38,866 bases of DNA from Propionibacterium australiense (GCF_003666605.1 NZ_RCIV01000022.1:1-38866); one strand, 5' to 3'; shown: positions 8,137-16,139, numbered from the stretch's first letter. The notes: a model not told the origin generated them from the sequence alone. Made by a program: numbers and translations.

Positions 8137-8460
8137 TCAGCCGGCGTAGACATCCTTGGCCATGCGGAACGCCGCCCAGGCCTTGGGCCAGCCGGCGTAG
8201 AAGGCCGCATGGGTGAGGATCTCGGCCATCTCCTCGGCGGTCACGCCGTGGCGCCTGGCGTTGCCGATGTGGAACTGCAATGAGCTGTCGAAGATACCGC
8301 CGGCCATGAGCGCGGTCACCGTGACGATGCTGCGATCACGGGCCGACAGCTTGTCCTCACGCGACCAGACCTGCCCGAAGAGCACGTCGTCGTTGAGCTC
8401 GGCGAACTTGGGGGCGAAGTCGCCCAGCTGGTCGTGTCCTGCCGTCACCTTGTCTGCCAT
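8137..8460 (-). CDS. Carboxymuconolactone decarboxylase-family protein
   Basis: A 107-residue protein matching the CMD/AhpD-like fold, with features LSARDRSIVTVTALMAGG, LQFHIGNARRHGVTAEEMAEILTHAAFYAGWPKAW. No CxxC is present, so it belongs to the decarboxylase-like rather than the AhpD peroxidase type. The ATG is chosen because it begins the conserved core; the open frame further upstream overlaps the cupin gene in another frame. The gene lies 46 bases after the cupin and 63 bases before the reductase, in the same operon. Confidence 0.88.
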   Translation of the reverse strand: MADKVTAGHDQLGDFAPKFAELNDDVLFGQVWSREDKLSARDRSIVTVTALMAGGIFDSSLQFHIGNARRHGVTAEEMAEILTHAAFYAGWPKAWAAFRMAKDVYAG

Positions 8461-8506
8461 GTCTGCCTCCTGGATGTGCCTGCTGGATCTGCCGGTGCGC
8501 TGCGTC

Positions 8507-8920
8507 TCAGGCGAGCGTGCCGTACTCCTCGTCGGTGACCGGCTCGAGCCACTCGGTGCCGATGCCCTCGCCCGGGACCATGAGGGCGATGTGGGTGAAC
8601 CATGAGTCGGGGGCCGCGCCGTGCCAGTGCTTCGCGTTGGCGGGCACGTTGACGACGTCGCCGGGGCGCAGCTCGACGGGCTCGCAGCCCCACTGCTGGT
8701 AGTAGCCGCGGCCCGCGGTGGCGAGCAGGATCTGACCGCCGCCGGAGCTGGCACGGTGGATGTGCCAGTTGTTGCGGCAGCCGGGCTCGAAGGTCACGTT
8801 CGAGATGTGCACCTGCTCGGTCGAGAGCGGGGCCAGATAGCTCGTACCGGTGAAGTACTGGGCGTACGCCGTGTTCTCCTCGCCGAGTGGGAAGGGGCCG
8901 GTGTCGATCTTGTCAGTCAT
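8507..8920 (-). CDS. Cupin-domain protein
   Basis: A 137-residue single-domain cupin. The metal ligands are visible: His53 and His55 in NNWHIH, Gln63 in GGQILLAT, and a histidine in AKHWH (98 or 100). GRGYYQQWG and LRPGDVVNVPAN are the usual turns between strands. It resembles the small metal cupins that travel with CMD-like proteins and that include hydroxynitrile-lyase relatives; the true reaction here is unknown. The ATG follows AGAAAGG at a good distance. It is the first gene of the operon with the CMD-like protein and the aldo-keto reductase. Confidence 0.85.
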   Translation of the reverse strand: MTDKIDTGPFPLGEENTAYAQYFTGTSYLAPLSTEQVHISNVTFEPGCRNNWHIHRASSGGGQILLATAGRGYYQQWGCEPVELRPGDVVNVPANAKHWHGAAPDSWFTHIALMVPGEGIGTEWLEPVTDEEYGTLA

Positions 8921-9323
8921 GTTGGGTACCTTTCTGCGGTTCTGGCCGTCCTGCTCGACATGGCCCCTGCGCCGAAGTTCCCACTGTTCAGCGGTGACGT
9001 GCCGTGTCAGAGGCCGCTCTCGGTGGTTCGTGGATGGTTTTCTCTCCCAGGTCAATTCTCGGACGCTCATGGCCGTGCTGCCAATACTCACGTCCTGGAG
9101 GGCGCCCGTCTGCCCGCCGGGGCTGGCCGACCAAGTCCTGGAGTCCGATCGGGGCCCGGTGCGCCAGCTCGTTGTCGCCGTGACGGGATCCCGGTACCCC
9201 CGTGTACCGAACCGGGTACAGGCGTCGTGCGAGACGTCAGCCGGTTCCAGCAGGATCGCGGCATCGGGCAGTCCTGCGTCGAGACGTCCCCTCGGCGGGG
9301 CCGTGTCCGCCGGCCGATGCGCT
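8921..9323. other. 403-base spacer upstream of the cupin operon
   Basis: I see no convincing gene here. GGTACC occurs next to the cupin ribosome binding site (8925-8930) and again at 9193-9198, and a perfect palindrome lies at 9203-9220. The region probably holds the promoter of the cupin operon and the 3' end of the transcript from the small membrane protein. Confidence 0.5.
9203..9220. promoter_or_regulatory. TGTACC-N6-GGTACA palindrome, candidate operator
   Basis: A perfect 6-bp dyad with a 6-base centre. It is flanked by another GGTACC (9193-9198), so GGTAC/GTACC half-sites cluster here. It lies about 280 bases before the cupin start. No regulator gene is adjacent to name its partner. 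Confidence 0.4.
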
Positions 9324-9785
9324 CTAGCGGCGATAGTCGATCACCCATGTCACCGCGTAGACGACGGTCGCGATGACGAGCAGTGTGCTGATCATGATGA
9401 TGCTCGCCTCGTACAGGTGCATGGTCGCATGGGTGAACAACTCGAGCACGTGGAGGGCGAACAATGCGGCGGCGACGATGATGAGACCGGCGATGAACGT
9501 GGTGTGTGAGGCCCGGGTAGCACGCCCGACGATCCCCTGCTCGCGCTCGTCGGCTGCTGTCAGCTCGGAGGCCGTACCCCAGTCGAGACGATGCGACAGG
9601 GTCCGGTAGAGGGTCGGGTAGACGACGAGATAGCCCGCCAGGAGGAAGGGGAATGGTGAGGGGGTGAAGGAGAAACCGACGTCGCCGATCGGCTCCACGT
9701 GCGTGAAGGGAATGGCGAGGGCGAGCCCTGCCAGGGCGAAGAGCAGTACATTGCCCGCGCAGATCGTGATCATTCTCGTCATCAT
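9324..9785 (-). CDS. Small membrane protein of the HTH-associated (DUF2178-like) type
   Basis: A 153-residue protein with about four hydrophobic segments: two in the first half, then [17 protein letters not shown] and [18 protein letters not shown] central soluble loop carries [13 protein letters not shown], which resembles the 'DERe..i..kA' motif of DUF2178-type membrane proteins. The ATG overlaps the stop of the upstream XRE gene (ATGATG with TGA), showing translational coupling; the second ATG at 9782 is an alternative. Such pairs are common and presumed to respond to envelope or growth-phase signals, but the function is not established. Confidence 0.7.
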   Translation of the reverse strand: MMTRMITICAGNVLLFALAGLALAIPFTHVEPIGDVGFSFTPSPFPFLLAGYLVVYPTLYRTLSHRLDWGTASELTAADEREQGIVGRATRASHTTFIAGLIIVAAALFALHVLELFTHATMHLYEASIIMISTLLVIATVVYAVTWVIDYRR

Positions 9786-10003
9786 CCCACCTCTTTCGTG
9801 AAGATCGCCTCGATCGGGCGGCCGAGGGTCTCGGCGATGTTCATGGCCAGCAGCAATGAGGGGACGTAGTCGCCCTTCTCCAACGCGATCACCGTCTGGC
9901 GGGTGACACCCACCGCCTCGGCCAGCTCGGCCTGCGACATGCCCCTGTCCCGACGTAGTTCTCGCACGATGTTCCTGAGCCTCGCGTCCCGGCGCGCCAC
10001 CAT
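9782..10003 (-). CDS. XRE-family small transcriptional regulator
   Basis: A 73-residue Cro/CI-type helix-turn-helix protein of the short YozG-like group. Its helix-turn-helix is [39 protein letters not shown], followed by the typical ending IEAIF. GGAAGG lies a few bases before the ATG. It is coupled to the downstream membrane protein. Two near-identical 19-bp repeats immediately upstream are its probable operators, so it likely represses its own operon. Confidence 0.9.
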   Translation of the reverse strand: MVARRDARLRNIVRELRRDRGMSQAELAEAVGVTRQTVIALEKGDYVPSLLLAMNIAETLGRPIEAIFTKEVG

Positions 10004-10015
10004 GACACCTTCCCA

Positions 10016-10058
10016 AAAGTCTAGTTGACTTTACCTCATAAAGTCTAGTCAACTTTAC
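10016..10058 (-). promoter_or_regulatory. Tandem 19-bp operator-like repeats upstream of the XRE gene
   Basis: AAAGTCTAGTTGACTTTAC (10016-10034) and AAAGTCTAGTCAACTTTAC (10040-10058) differ at two positions. Each contains an AAAGT...ACTTT dyad. On the minus strand the second copy provides TTGACT, a good -35. The repeats start 13 bases upstream of the XRE ATG. They are AT-rich against a GC-rich background, as expected of a promoter with bound repressor. Confidence 0.7.
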
Positions 10059-10158
10059 ATCACGGGGTGATCGGCAGTCCTCCGGCGTCGGGTTTCATGT
10101 CGACGCGGCGGCGCACCGTGCAATCCGGGTGAGGCGGCTGACCGCCGGCCGCCGACGG

Positions 10159-11217
10159 TCAGCCGACGGCGCGCAGCACGATGGGCAGTGACTCCCAGCC
10201 GCCCAGCGGGAACTGCGCCCGGACGCCCTCGCCGCCGGTCTCGATGCGGAAGCGCGACAGCAGGGCACGGGTCAGGATCCGCAGTTCCAGGGTCGCCAGC
10301 GGGCGGCCGGGGCAGGCGTGCGGCCCGGTGCCGTAGACGAGGTTCTTGCCGGCGTTGCCCTCGGGATCGTAGCGGTCGGGGTCGCCGAAGGCCGCTGGGT
10401 CGCGGTTCGCGTCGGTCCAGTTGATGACCACCTGGGTGCCGGCCGGCACGTCGCGGCCGGCCACGTGGACGTCCCTCGTGGTGACGCGGCGGTTCGAGGT
10501 GAACGGGTCATCGATCCTCAGCACCTCGTCGATGGCCGCGTCGAGACGGGCGTCGTCGAGGTCCGCCCACTCGTCCTGCATCGGGGGGCGGGTGACGAGC
10601 CAGTGCGCCAAGACGCCGGCGCACAGGGCCAGCGAGCCGAGATCACCGCCGGTCCAGTTGCGCAGGATCGACACGAGAACCGGATCGGGCAGCGGCTGGC
10701 CGGTTTCGTCGCGAAGGTGGACGAGCTCCCAGGTCAGATCGTGCGGGGCGTCGGGCTCGCGGTGCGCGGCGACGATCGAGCCGATGATGCGGTCGAACCA
10801 CTCGGCCACCTCGCGGGTGCGGGCCAGCTCGCCCGAGCGCGTCGCCTCGTGGTTGGCAGCCATCCACTCGATGAGCTCGTCCTCGAGATCGGGCGACCAG
10901 CCCAGCCAGGCGGACTGGGCGCGGACCGCGTAATGCGAGCCCAGGTCATTGACCGCATCCAGTGTTGCGCCGTCGGCGAGCGGGTCGAGCAGTCCCGCGG
11001 AGACCTCCTCCAGGAGTGGCTGCAGCGCGGCCATCCGTCCGGGGGAGAAGAAGGGTGCCAGGAGCCGGCGCATCGCCGCGTGCTCGGCGCCATCCATGCC
11101 ATTGGGCACCTGCAGGAAACGCGAGACGTGACTGGAATAGGTGACGGGGTCCTGGGCCACGGCGACTGCCTCGGCATGGGTTCTGATGACGGGACGCTTG
11201 CTCTGCTGATCGGCCAT
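10159..11217 (-). CDS. Cytochrome P450
   Basis: A 352-residue haem monooxygenase, slightly short for a bacterial P450 (about 400). The haem-binding loop VYGTGPHACPG places the axial cysteine at about residue 302. EVLR is the K-helix ExxR, and the PERF-like DPDRYDP is present. The I-helix reads NWTGGDLGS, lacking the usual Asp/Glu-Thr pair. GGAAGGAG precedes the ATG at 11217; the longer frame upstream has no binding site. The gene stands alone with no ferredoxin or reductase nearby. Substrate unknown. Confidence 0.9.
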   Translation of the reverse strand: MADQQSKRPVIRTHAEAVAVAQDPVTYSSHVSRFLQVPNGMDGAEHAAMRRLLAPFFSPGRMAALQPLLEEVSAGLLDPLADGATLDAVNDLGSHYAVRAQSAWLGWSPDLEDELIEWMAANHEATRSGELARTREVAEWFDRIIGSIVAAHREPDAPHDLTWELVHLRDETGQPLPDPVLVSILRNWTGGDLGSLALCAGVLAHWLVTRPPMQDEWADLDDARLDAAIDEVLRIDDPFTSNRRVTTRDVHVAGRDVPAGTQVVINWTDANRDPAAFGDPDRYDPEGNAGKNLVYGTGPHACPGRPLATLELRILTRALLSRFRIETGGEGVRAQFPLGGWESLPIVLRAVG

Positions 11218-11351
11218 GATGCTCCTTCCCGGTCCGGTCGCGGGGTCAGCTGAGAGATCTTTTTCCCAGAGGTTACCGGAGAAATTAGCTGGGTGTGGCA
11301 GGTGCAACGGGCTCGGCGTGCGAGGACCGGACGTGAAGATGCCGCTGCCGT

Positions 11352-11373
11352 CCCGGCGCGGGTGCGCGCCGGG
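11352..11373 (-). terminator. Hairpin after the pilin-like gene
   Basis: A perfect 9-bp stem (CCCGGCGCG / CGCGCCGGG) with loop GGTG lies 26 bases after the stop of the pilin-like gene. There is no T-tract, so terminator function is inferred from position. Confidence 0.45.
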
Positions 11374-11398
11374 GGCGCCGCTCGGTGACCGCGTCGTC

Positions 11399-13369
11399 TC
11401 AGCGGCGTTTGCCGTGCAGACCCATCGCCGTGCCGACCGTCACCATGACTGCGCCGGCCCCCATGACCAGTGCCGAACTCTCGGCGCTGATGAGCGGAAT
11501 GGTCCCGCTGGAGATCTCCTCCTGGCCAGGATCGGCAGAGCCGTCCGATGTGGTCGATCCGGGTTCGGGGGACGCGCCGGGGGACGGGGAGCTGCTGGGG
11601 GACGGCGAGGGCGATGGCGCGTCCTCGCCCTGGATGTTCGAGAACACGACCCCGTCGGAGTCCGTGACGATCGTCACGACCGGGTTGGTCCCCGACTCGT
11701 CGGCGCCCACCCGCACCTCGACGTGTTCGGTGTGCGTGTCGTAGGTGATCCCGCCACCGGTGGCGGTGCCCGCGTTCTGAGCGCCGGTGGGGACGAGCTG
11801 GACGATCGTGTACGCGGTGCTCGTGCCGATGCTGTTCCGGTCGAACTGGGTCGGCTCGAAGGCGAATGAGCCATCGGCGAGGTTCGTCGTCGTGGCGACC
11901 AGGGCACCGGAGGCGTCGGCCAGCTCGAAGGTGAACTGGCCGTCCTGCAGCTCTCCGCCCTGGAGCGTCGTCAAGCCCGTGACGGTGGCGGTGGCGCTGG
12001 TCGCCACGGCGACCTCGACGGTCACCGCGGCCTCGTAGCCGGTCGAACCGTAGTAGGCCTGCGGTGCGTAGTAGTAGGTGGCCTGGTAGATGCCCGGCGT
12101 GCTCGTGTCGACATTGGTCTCGACTCGGACGTCGGCGCTGTCCAGGGCGACGTCCGCGCCGGCGTGGTCATGGATCCAGTCCAGGTTGTCCGCGGGTGAC
12201 CACGAGGCTCCGAGTTGCACCGTGCTGTTGACGGCGCTGATCACCTGGCGCACCCTGACCTCGGCCCCGTTGAGGGCGCCGCTGCCGGTCGCCTCGGTGG
12301 GATGGAAGAGGTCGCTGGGATAGGTGTACCTGGCGGCCAGGCCATCACTCGTGTTCTCGTCCGCCTCGACCTGCCAGCCTGCGTCCCGGATGGCCGATTT
12401 CACACGGGTCAGGTCGAGCGAGACATTGCCGCCGGTGAAGAGCCTGTCGTCGGGACTGGCGGTGTGCGCGTCGGTGCTGTCGTCCGTGACCATGTTCGAG
12501 ATCGTCAGATCGGAGATCTGCATCGTTGGCATGCGGGACTGGATGATCTCGGGAGCGTTGGAGGACGCGCGGTACTGGCCGTTGCCGGACAGCGGGCTCG
12601 TGCCCTGCTCGTTGCCGGTCACCCGGCGGGCGAAGCGAATGCGCGTCGACGCGCCGGCAGTGGCGGGGGAGAGGATGTTCTCCTCGATGCCGACCCACAC
12701 GGAGCCGGACAGGTCCAGCTCGTCCTTGTTGATGAGCGTCAGCGCGATGGTCAGCCTGAACGTCTCACCGGGTTCGAGGGAGCCCGTGAGCTCGAGTGCC
12801 TGCAGCGTCGACCAGTCACCGCCGACCGAGGCGGACCACTCTGCATGGGGAAGGTACGCGCCGACGGAAGAGCCGTAGGCGATCGTGATACCGCCGGCTT
12901 CCGACTCCGGGGCGAGGCCGTCCTCGCCTGCTCGGACCCGTGAGGGATCGACGCGCAGCTGCGGGACGCCCGCCTCGGCGGCCTGCGCGGAGGGCAGTGC
13001 CACGACCTGCTTGAGGTCTTCGATCGGCTCATCCGTGTCGTTCGACAGTTCGATCACGGCATTGAGATCGGAGTAGGTGTCGACGTCGATGATCGACAGG
13101 GCCGGTGGCGATCCGGCGGTGGAGTGATTGGACTCCTCGGTGTCGCCGCCTCGGTTCGTCGCGGTGAAGTACGTGGTGTGCGTGAGGGCGCCATCGACGA
13201 GGGCGGCCGTGTTGGCGTTCGCACCGGTGTAGATCGCCTCGGAGGAGTCGGCCATGGCGGCCGGGACACTCAGCCCGAGCAGGCATGAGAGCATGACAAT
13301 GGCGGCGATGCTGACGCGCGCGGTCCACGAACGAGTGACCGCCGCGAGCCAGCGACCAGTCGAGTTCAT
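11399..13369 (-). CDS. Pilin-like surface protein with degenerate FctA/Spy0128-type domain
   Basis: A 656-residue secreted protein. The chosen ATG begins a signal peptide with hydrophobic core SIAAIVMLSCLLGLSV and an AMA-DS cleavage site; a TTG 14 codons earlier is also in frame. Most of the protein is unrecognised beta-rich sequence. Near the C-terminus, LQGGELQDGQFTFELAD ... YTIVQLVP ... VVFSNIQ matches the streptococcal FctA/Spy0128 pilin domain. A Ser-Pro linker, a hydrophobic segment and KRR follow. No LPxTG motif is present. Compared by eye with the family, the isopeptide Lys and Glu positions read Thr and Gln. It may be membrane-anchored rather than sortase-attached. Confidence 0.75.
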   Translation of the reverse strand: MNSTGRWLAAVTRSWTARVSIAAIVMLSCLLGLSVPAAMADSSEAIYTGANANTAALVDGALTHTTYFTATNRGGDTEESNHSTAGSPPALSIIDVDTYSDLNAVIELSNDTDEPIEDLKQVVALPSAQAAEAGVPQLRVDPSRVRAGEDGLAPESEAGGITIAYGSSVGAYLPHAEWSASVGGDWSTLQALELTGSLEPGETFRLTIALTLINKDELDLSGSVWVGIEENILSPATAGASTRIRFARRVTGNEQGTSPLSGNGQYRASSNAPEIIQSRMPTMQISDLTISNMVTDDSTDAHTASPDDRLFTGGNVSLDLTRVKSAIRDAGWQVEADENTSDGLAARYTYPSDLFHPTEATGSGALNGAEVRVRQVISAVNSTVQLGASWSPADNLDWIHDHAGADVALDSADVRVETNVDTSTPGIYQATYYYAPQAYYGSTGYEAAVTVEVAVATSATATVTGLTTLQGGELQDGQFTFELADASGALVATTTNLADGSFAFEPTQFDRNSIGTSTAYTIVQLVPTGAQNAGTATGGGITYDTHTEHVEVRVGADESGTNPVVTIVTDSDGVVFSNIQGEDAPSPSPSPSSSPSPGASPEPGSTTSDGSADPGQEEISSGTIPLISAESSALVMGAGAVMVTVGTAMGLHGKRR

Positions 13370-13576
13370 AGGGTCCGCCAATCGATGCTCCAGTGGGGTG
13401 ATCCGCGCCAAATTCTACCAGCAACCCTGAGAAAAATTAAGGGTGTCCATTCTCTCAGGCAGAGCCGGTTTGGTGCGGAATGGCCCCTGCGGGGCGGCGA
13501 TGCATCAGGGTCTTCCCCTTGTCCTCTTCCAGGGCCGGGCCAGGGTCGCGGGTGCTGTCCCGGTGACTGCGGTCGT

Positions 13577-14653
13577 TCATGCCGGTCCGCTGATCCCGCG
13601 CCGGCCCGGGTCAGTCCGGGGCAGCTCGGCCACCGCTGCGGCCAAGGCGTCGACATCCCGGTCGCTGGTGCTCCAGCTGGTGCAGAAACGTGTGCAGTGG
13701 CGGTCCTCGCCCACGCGCTGCCAGTACTTGACGGCGAAGCCGGTGGACAGTGCCTCCAGCTGTGCCGTGGTGAGCACGACGAACTGCTGATTGGTCGGGC
13801 TGGTCATGAACGCAGGGATTCCTGCATCGGTGAAGAGCTGCGCGATGCGCTGGGCCTTGATGTTCGCCCCGACCCCGATACGCCGGTAGAGGTCGCCGGA
13901 GAACAGCGTCTCGAACTGCACGCCCAGCAGCCAGCCCTTGGCCAGCATGGCGCCGTTCTGCTTCATCAGGTTCCGGAAACCGGTGCGCAGGACCGGGTTG
14001 ACGAGCACAGCGGCCTCACCGAACAGAGCCCCGCACTTGGTGCCGCCGATCGTGAAGGCGTCAGTCAGCTCGGCCATGTCGGCCAGTTGGACGTCGTTGT
14101 CCGGCGAGCCGAGGGCATAGGCCATGCGGGCTCCGTCGACGAACAGGAGCAGCCCGTGCTCGTGGGCGGTCCGGGAGATCGCGGCCAGTTCGCCCCGGGA
14201 GTACAGGGTGCCGAACTCGGTGGGCTGGGAGAGGTACACCAGCGCCGGCTGGCTGATGTGCTCGGCAACGATGCTCTGCTGGGCGTCGAGGGCGGCGCGC
14301 TCGACCTGGGCGGCGCTCAGCTTGCCATCGACCCCGGGAACGATCTCCACCTTGTGGCCGGTGTGCTCGACGGCGCCGGCCTCGCGCTGGGCGATGTGGC
14401 CGGTCTCTGCGCTGAGGACGCTCTGCCAGGGCCGCAGCGCGGCGGCGATGACCGTGAAGTTCACCTGTGTGCCGCCCACCAGGAAGTGCACGTCGGCAGC
14501 GGCCCCGCCCAGTTCCGCCCGGATCAGCTCCGCGGCGCGGGCACAGGTCACGTCGGTGCCGTAGCCGGGGAAAGTCGACTCGTTCGAATCGAGGATCGCC
14601 TGCAGGATCGCCGGATGGGCTCCGTGGTTGTAGTCATTGGTGAACAGGATCAA
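13577..14653 (-). CDS. Low-specificity L-threonine aldolase family protein
   Basis: A 358-residue PLP enzyme of the beta-eliminating lyase (aldolase) family that cleaves L-threonine or allo-threonine to glycine and acetaldehyde. Lys206 in TIGGTKCGALFG is the PLP lysine, Asp173 lies in FVDGARMAYALG, and His86 lies in ETGHIAQREAGA. The start is a TTG giving MILFTNDYNHGAHPAIL, the usual family N-terminus, with AGAGGA upstream; the longer open frame adds unrelated residues. The gene is monocistronic and divergent from the marR-nitroreductase operon, so the shared upstream region could coordinate them. Confidence 0.88.
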   Translation of the reverse strand: MILFTNDYNHGAHPAILQAILDSNESTFPGYGTDVTCARAAELIRAELGGAAADVHFLVGGTQVNFTVIAAALRPWQSVLSAETGHIAQREAGAVEHTGHKVEIVPGVDGKLSAAQVERAALDAQQSIVAEHISQPALVYLSQPTEFGTLYSRGELAAISRTAHEHGLLLFVDGARMAYALGSPDNDVQLADMAELTDAFTIGGTKCGALFGEAAVLVNPVLRTGFRNLMKQNGAMLAKGWLLGVQFETLFSGDLYRRIGVGANIKAQRIAQLFTDAGIPAFMTSPTNQQFVVLTTAQLEALSTGFAVKYWQRVGEDRHCTRFCTSWSTSDRDVDALAAAVAELPRTDPGRRGISGPA

Positions 14654-14822
14654 CGTGTCGTTCCTCTTCCGTGTTGTTGCGCCGGGCGGCGCATGGCTCT
14701 CACGATAACGCCGCGGGCGTCCGCCGAGGTCCTGTTGGTCGAGGTGGTGCCCGGCTCGCCTGGTGGGCCGTCCGCTGCTGGGGCGATTGGGTGACGACCG
14801 AATCTCTCTGCTAACCTCAAAT

Positions 14823-14838
14823 GGTAAATATATTGACC
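14823..14838. promoter_or_regulatory. 16-bp palindrome, candidate MarR operator
   Basis: GGTAAATATATTGACC is symmetric apart from one position pair and is AT-rich. It lies between the aldolase and the marR gene and contains TATATT, a possible -10. It overlaps the first ATG of the open frame (14821), suggesting that ATG is not the true start. Confidence 0.55.
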
Positions 14839-14862
14839 GCTCAGGGGAATCGGCGGGACGGC

Positions 14863-15333
14863 ATGGACAGGCGAGCCAGGAGAAACGCATTCCGGTACTG
14901 CACACTGCGTGACGAGCAGTTCGCGCTCTATGACGCCTACGCCAAGCGTCACGGCATGCTCGTGAGCACGCTGCTCGTGGTCAACGCCGTCTTCTACGCG
15001 AAGGAAGGCATCACGCAGCGCGACATCGCCGCGCAGACCTTCCAGTCCAAGCAGACCGTGAACCTCATCGTGAAGAAACTCCTCGCGGCAGAGCACGTCG
15101 TGGTCGAGCGCGCCGAGGGTGACGGGCGCGAGAAACTCGTGGCGCTCACCGCGGCGGGACGCGAGCGCTACGAGCGCGAGATACGCCACATCACCTGGGC
15201 CGAGGACAAGGCGATGTCGCTCCTGGCGCCCGACGAGCAGGAACGGCTCGTCGACCTGCAGCGCCGATTCACCAAGAACCTGACCGAACTCATCGAGCGC
15301 GAACCGTTGGGATACCGGGACGAGGAGGAATGA
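14863..15333 (+). CDS. MarR-family regulator of the nitroreductase operon
   Basis: A 156-residue winged-helix regulator. The recognition region is ITQRDIAAQTFQSKQTVNLIVKKLL and the wing is VVVERAEGDGREKLVALTAAGRE. I chose the ATG at 14863 rather than the one at 14821, because the earlier one has no ribosome binding site and sits inside an operator-like palindrome; AGGGGA lies upstream of the later one. It is followed after four bases by a nitroreductase and is probably its repressor. The related MarR at 6476-6922 shares the KQTVN motif. Confidence 0.85.
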   Translation: MDRRARRNAFRYCTLRDEQFALYDAYAKRHGMLVSTLLVVNAVFYAKEGITQRDIAAQTFQSKQTVNLIVKKLLAAEHVVVERAEGDGREKLVALTAAGRERYEREIRHITWAEDKAMSLLAPDEQERLVDLQRRFTKNLTELIEREPLGYRDEEE

Positions 15334-15337
15334 GCCC

Positions 15338-15937
15338 ATGGAGTTCTACGAGGCCGTCCACAAGCGGCGCAGCATCCGCCAGTTCGAGGACAGACCCATT
15401 GCCCGCGAGACCATCGAACGCATCGTCGAGGCGGGCCTGGCGGCGCCCTCCTCGAACCACCAGCGCCGCTGGCAGCTCGTGGTGCTCACCGAGAAGGACC
15501 GCATCGTCGAACTCTCCAGACACATCCGCAACATGCCCCGCCGGTTCAAGGAGGCGAGAAGCCCCCAGCAGGAGATGATGCAGATCTCCTACCCGCGCCA
15601 GCGGAGCATGGTCGCCGAGGCCGCCTGCGTCATCGTGCCCACGTTCCACTGCAAGTACCCCATCAGCGAGGAGGGCGGCGGCTGGGGCCTGAACGACTAC
15701 GGCGCGGCATGGGCGCTCATCGAGAACATGCTCCTCGCCGCCACCGCGGAAGGGCTGAGCTCGGGCGTGCACATTCCGGTGAGGAAGGAGCCGGCGGAGA
15801 TCCACGAGTTCCTGGGCATCCCCGAGCCCTGGCGGCTGCCAGCGCTCGTCGTGCTGGGCCATCCCGCGGCGGGCGCCGAGACGCCCCGCCAGGTGGAGGT
15901 GTCCGTCGACAAGAACGTGCACTGGCAGACCTGGTAG
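15338..15937 (+). CDS. Nitroreductase-family flavoprotein
   Basis: A 199-residue FMN-dependent oxidoreductase. RRSIRQFEDRPI at the N-terminus and APSSNHQRRWQLVVL are the FMN-phosphate and ring contacts of the family. GAAWALIENMLLAATAEGLSSGVH and LPALVVLGHP are the usual later motifs. Length is typical. It probably reduces nitro, quinone or other electrophilic compounds with NAD(P)H. It is translationally close to the marR gene upstream (four-base gap), which suggests substrate-induced expression. Confidence 0.9.
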   Translation: MEFYEAVHKRRSIRQFEDRPIARETIERIVEAGLAAPSSNHQRRWQLVVLTEKDRIVELSRHIRNMPRRFKEARSPQQEMMQISYPRQRSMVAEAACVIVPTFHCKYPISEEGGGWGLNDYGAAWALIENMLLAATAEGLSSGVHIPVRKEPAEIHEFLGIPEPWRLPALVVLGHPAAGAETPRQVEVSVDKNVHWQTW

Positions 15938-16044
15938 ACGCCCAGGGCATGGGGCATGTGCCCGTCCACGGTGGTCACATGGGCATGGTTCTCGGTCCAT
16001 GTATCCCAGTGGTCGACGGGTCATGCCTGCGGTAGCGTTCCAGT

Positions 16045-16071
16045 GGACCGCAGGGCATTGCTCCGCGGTCC
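16045..16071. terminator. Hairpin after the nitroreductase gene
   Basis: GGACCGC (16045-16051) and GCGGTCC (16065-16071) are perfect 7-bp arms. The hairpin lies about 110 bases after the nitroreductase stop and has no T-tract. It could instead be a regulatory site for the SDR gene downstream. Confidence 0.35.
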
Positions 16072-16106
16072 GGTTGTGGATCGTCCCGGTGCTGTGACGA
16101 TGGGAT

Positions 16107-16139
16107 GGATGCACATGCCGACTGGACCGGATGCACATG
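16107..16139 (+). repeat. Direct repeat GGATGCACATG upstream of the SDR gene
   Basis: Two identical 11-bp copies (16107-16117 and 16129-16139) start 22 bases apart, about two helical turns. A related GGCACATCC follows on the other strand near 16146. Position 60-95 bases before the SDR start suggests an activator site. Confidence 0.45.

Noticed and set aside
13367-13411. TTG at 13411 as the start of the pilin-like protein
   Set aside because: It would put 14 charged residues ahead of a signal peptide that is already complete from the ATG at 13369.
13452-13465. CTCTCAGGCAGAGC, resembling the 3' part of a glycine riboswitch
   Set aside because: The required CCGAAGGGGCAA-type element and the opposite GGGAGAG strand are not found upstream, and the genes that flank it are convergent or antisense in a way that does not fit.
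13385-14794. A long plus-strand frame opposite the threonine aldolase
   Set aside because: No recognisable motifs; the minus strand encodes a complete PLP enzyme with all catalytic residues.
14821-14823. ATG as the start of the second marR gene
   Set aside because: There is no ribosome binding site and it overlaps an operator-like palindrome; a later ATG at 14863 is preferred.
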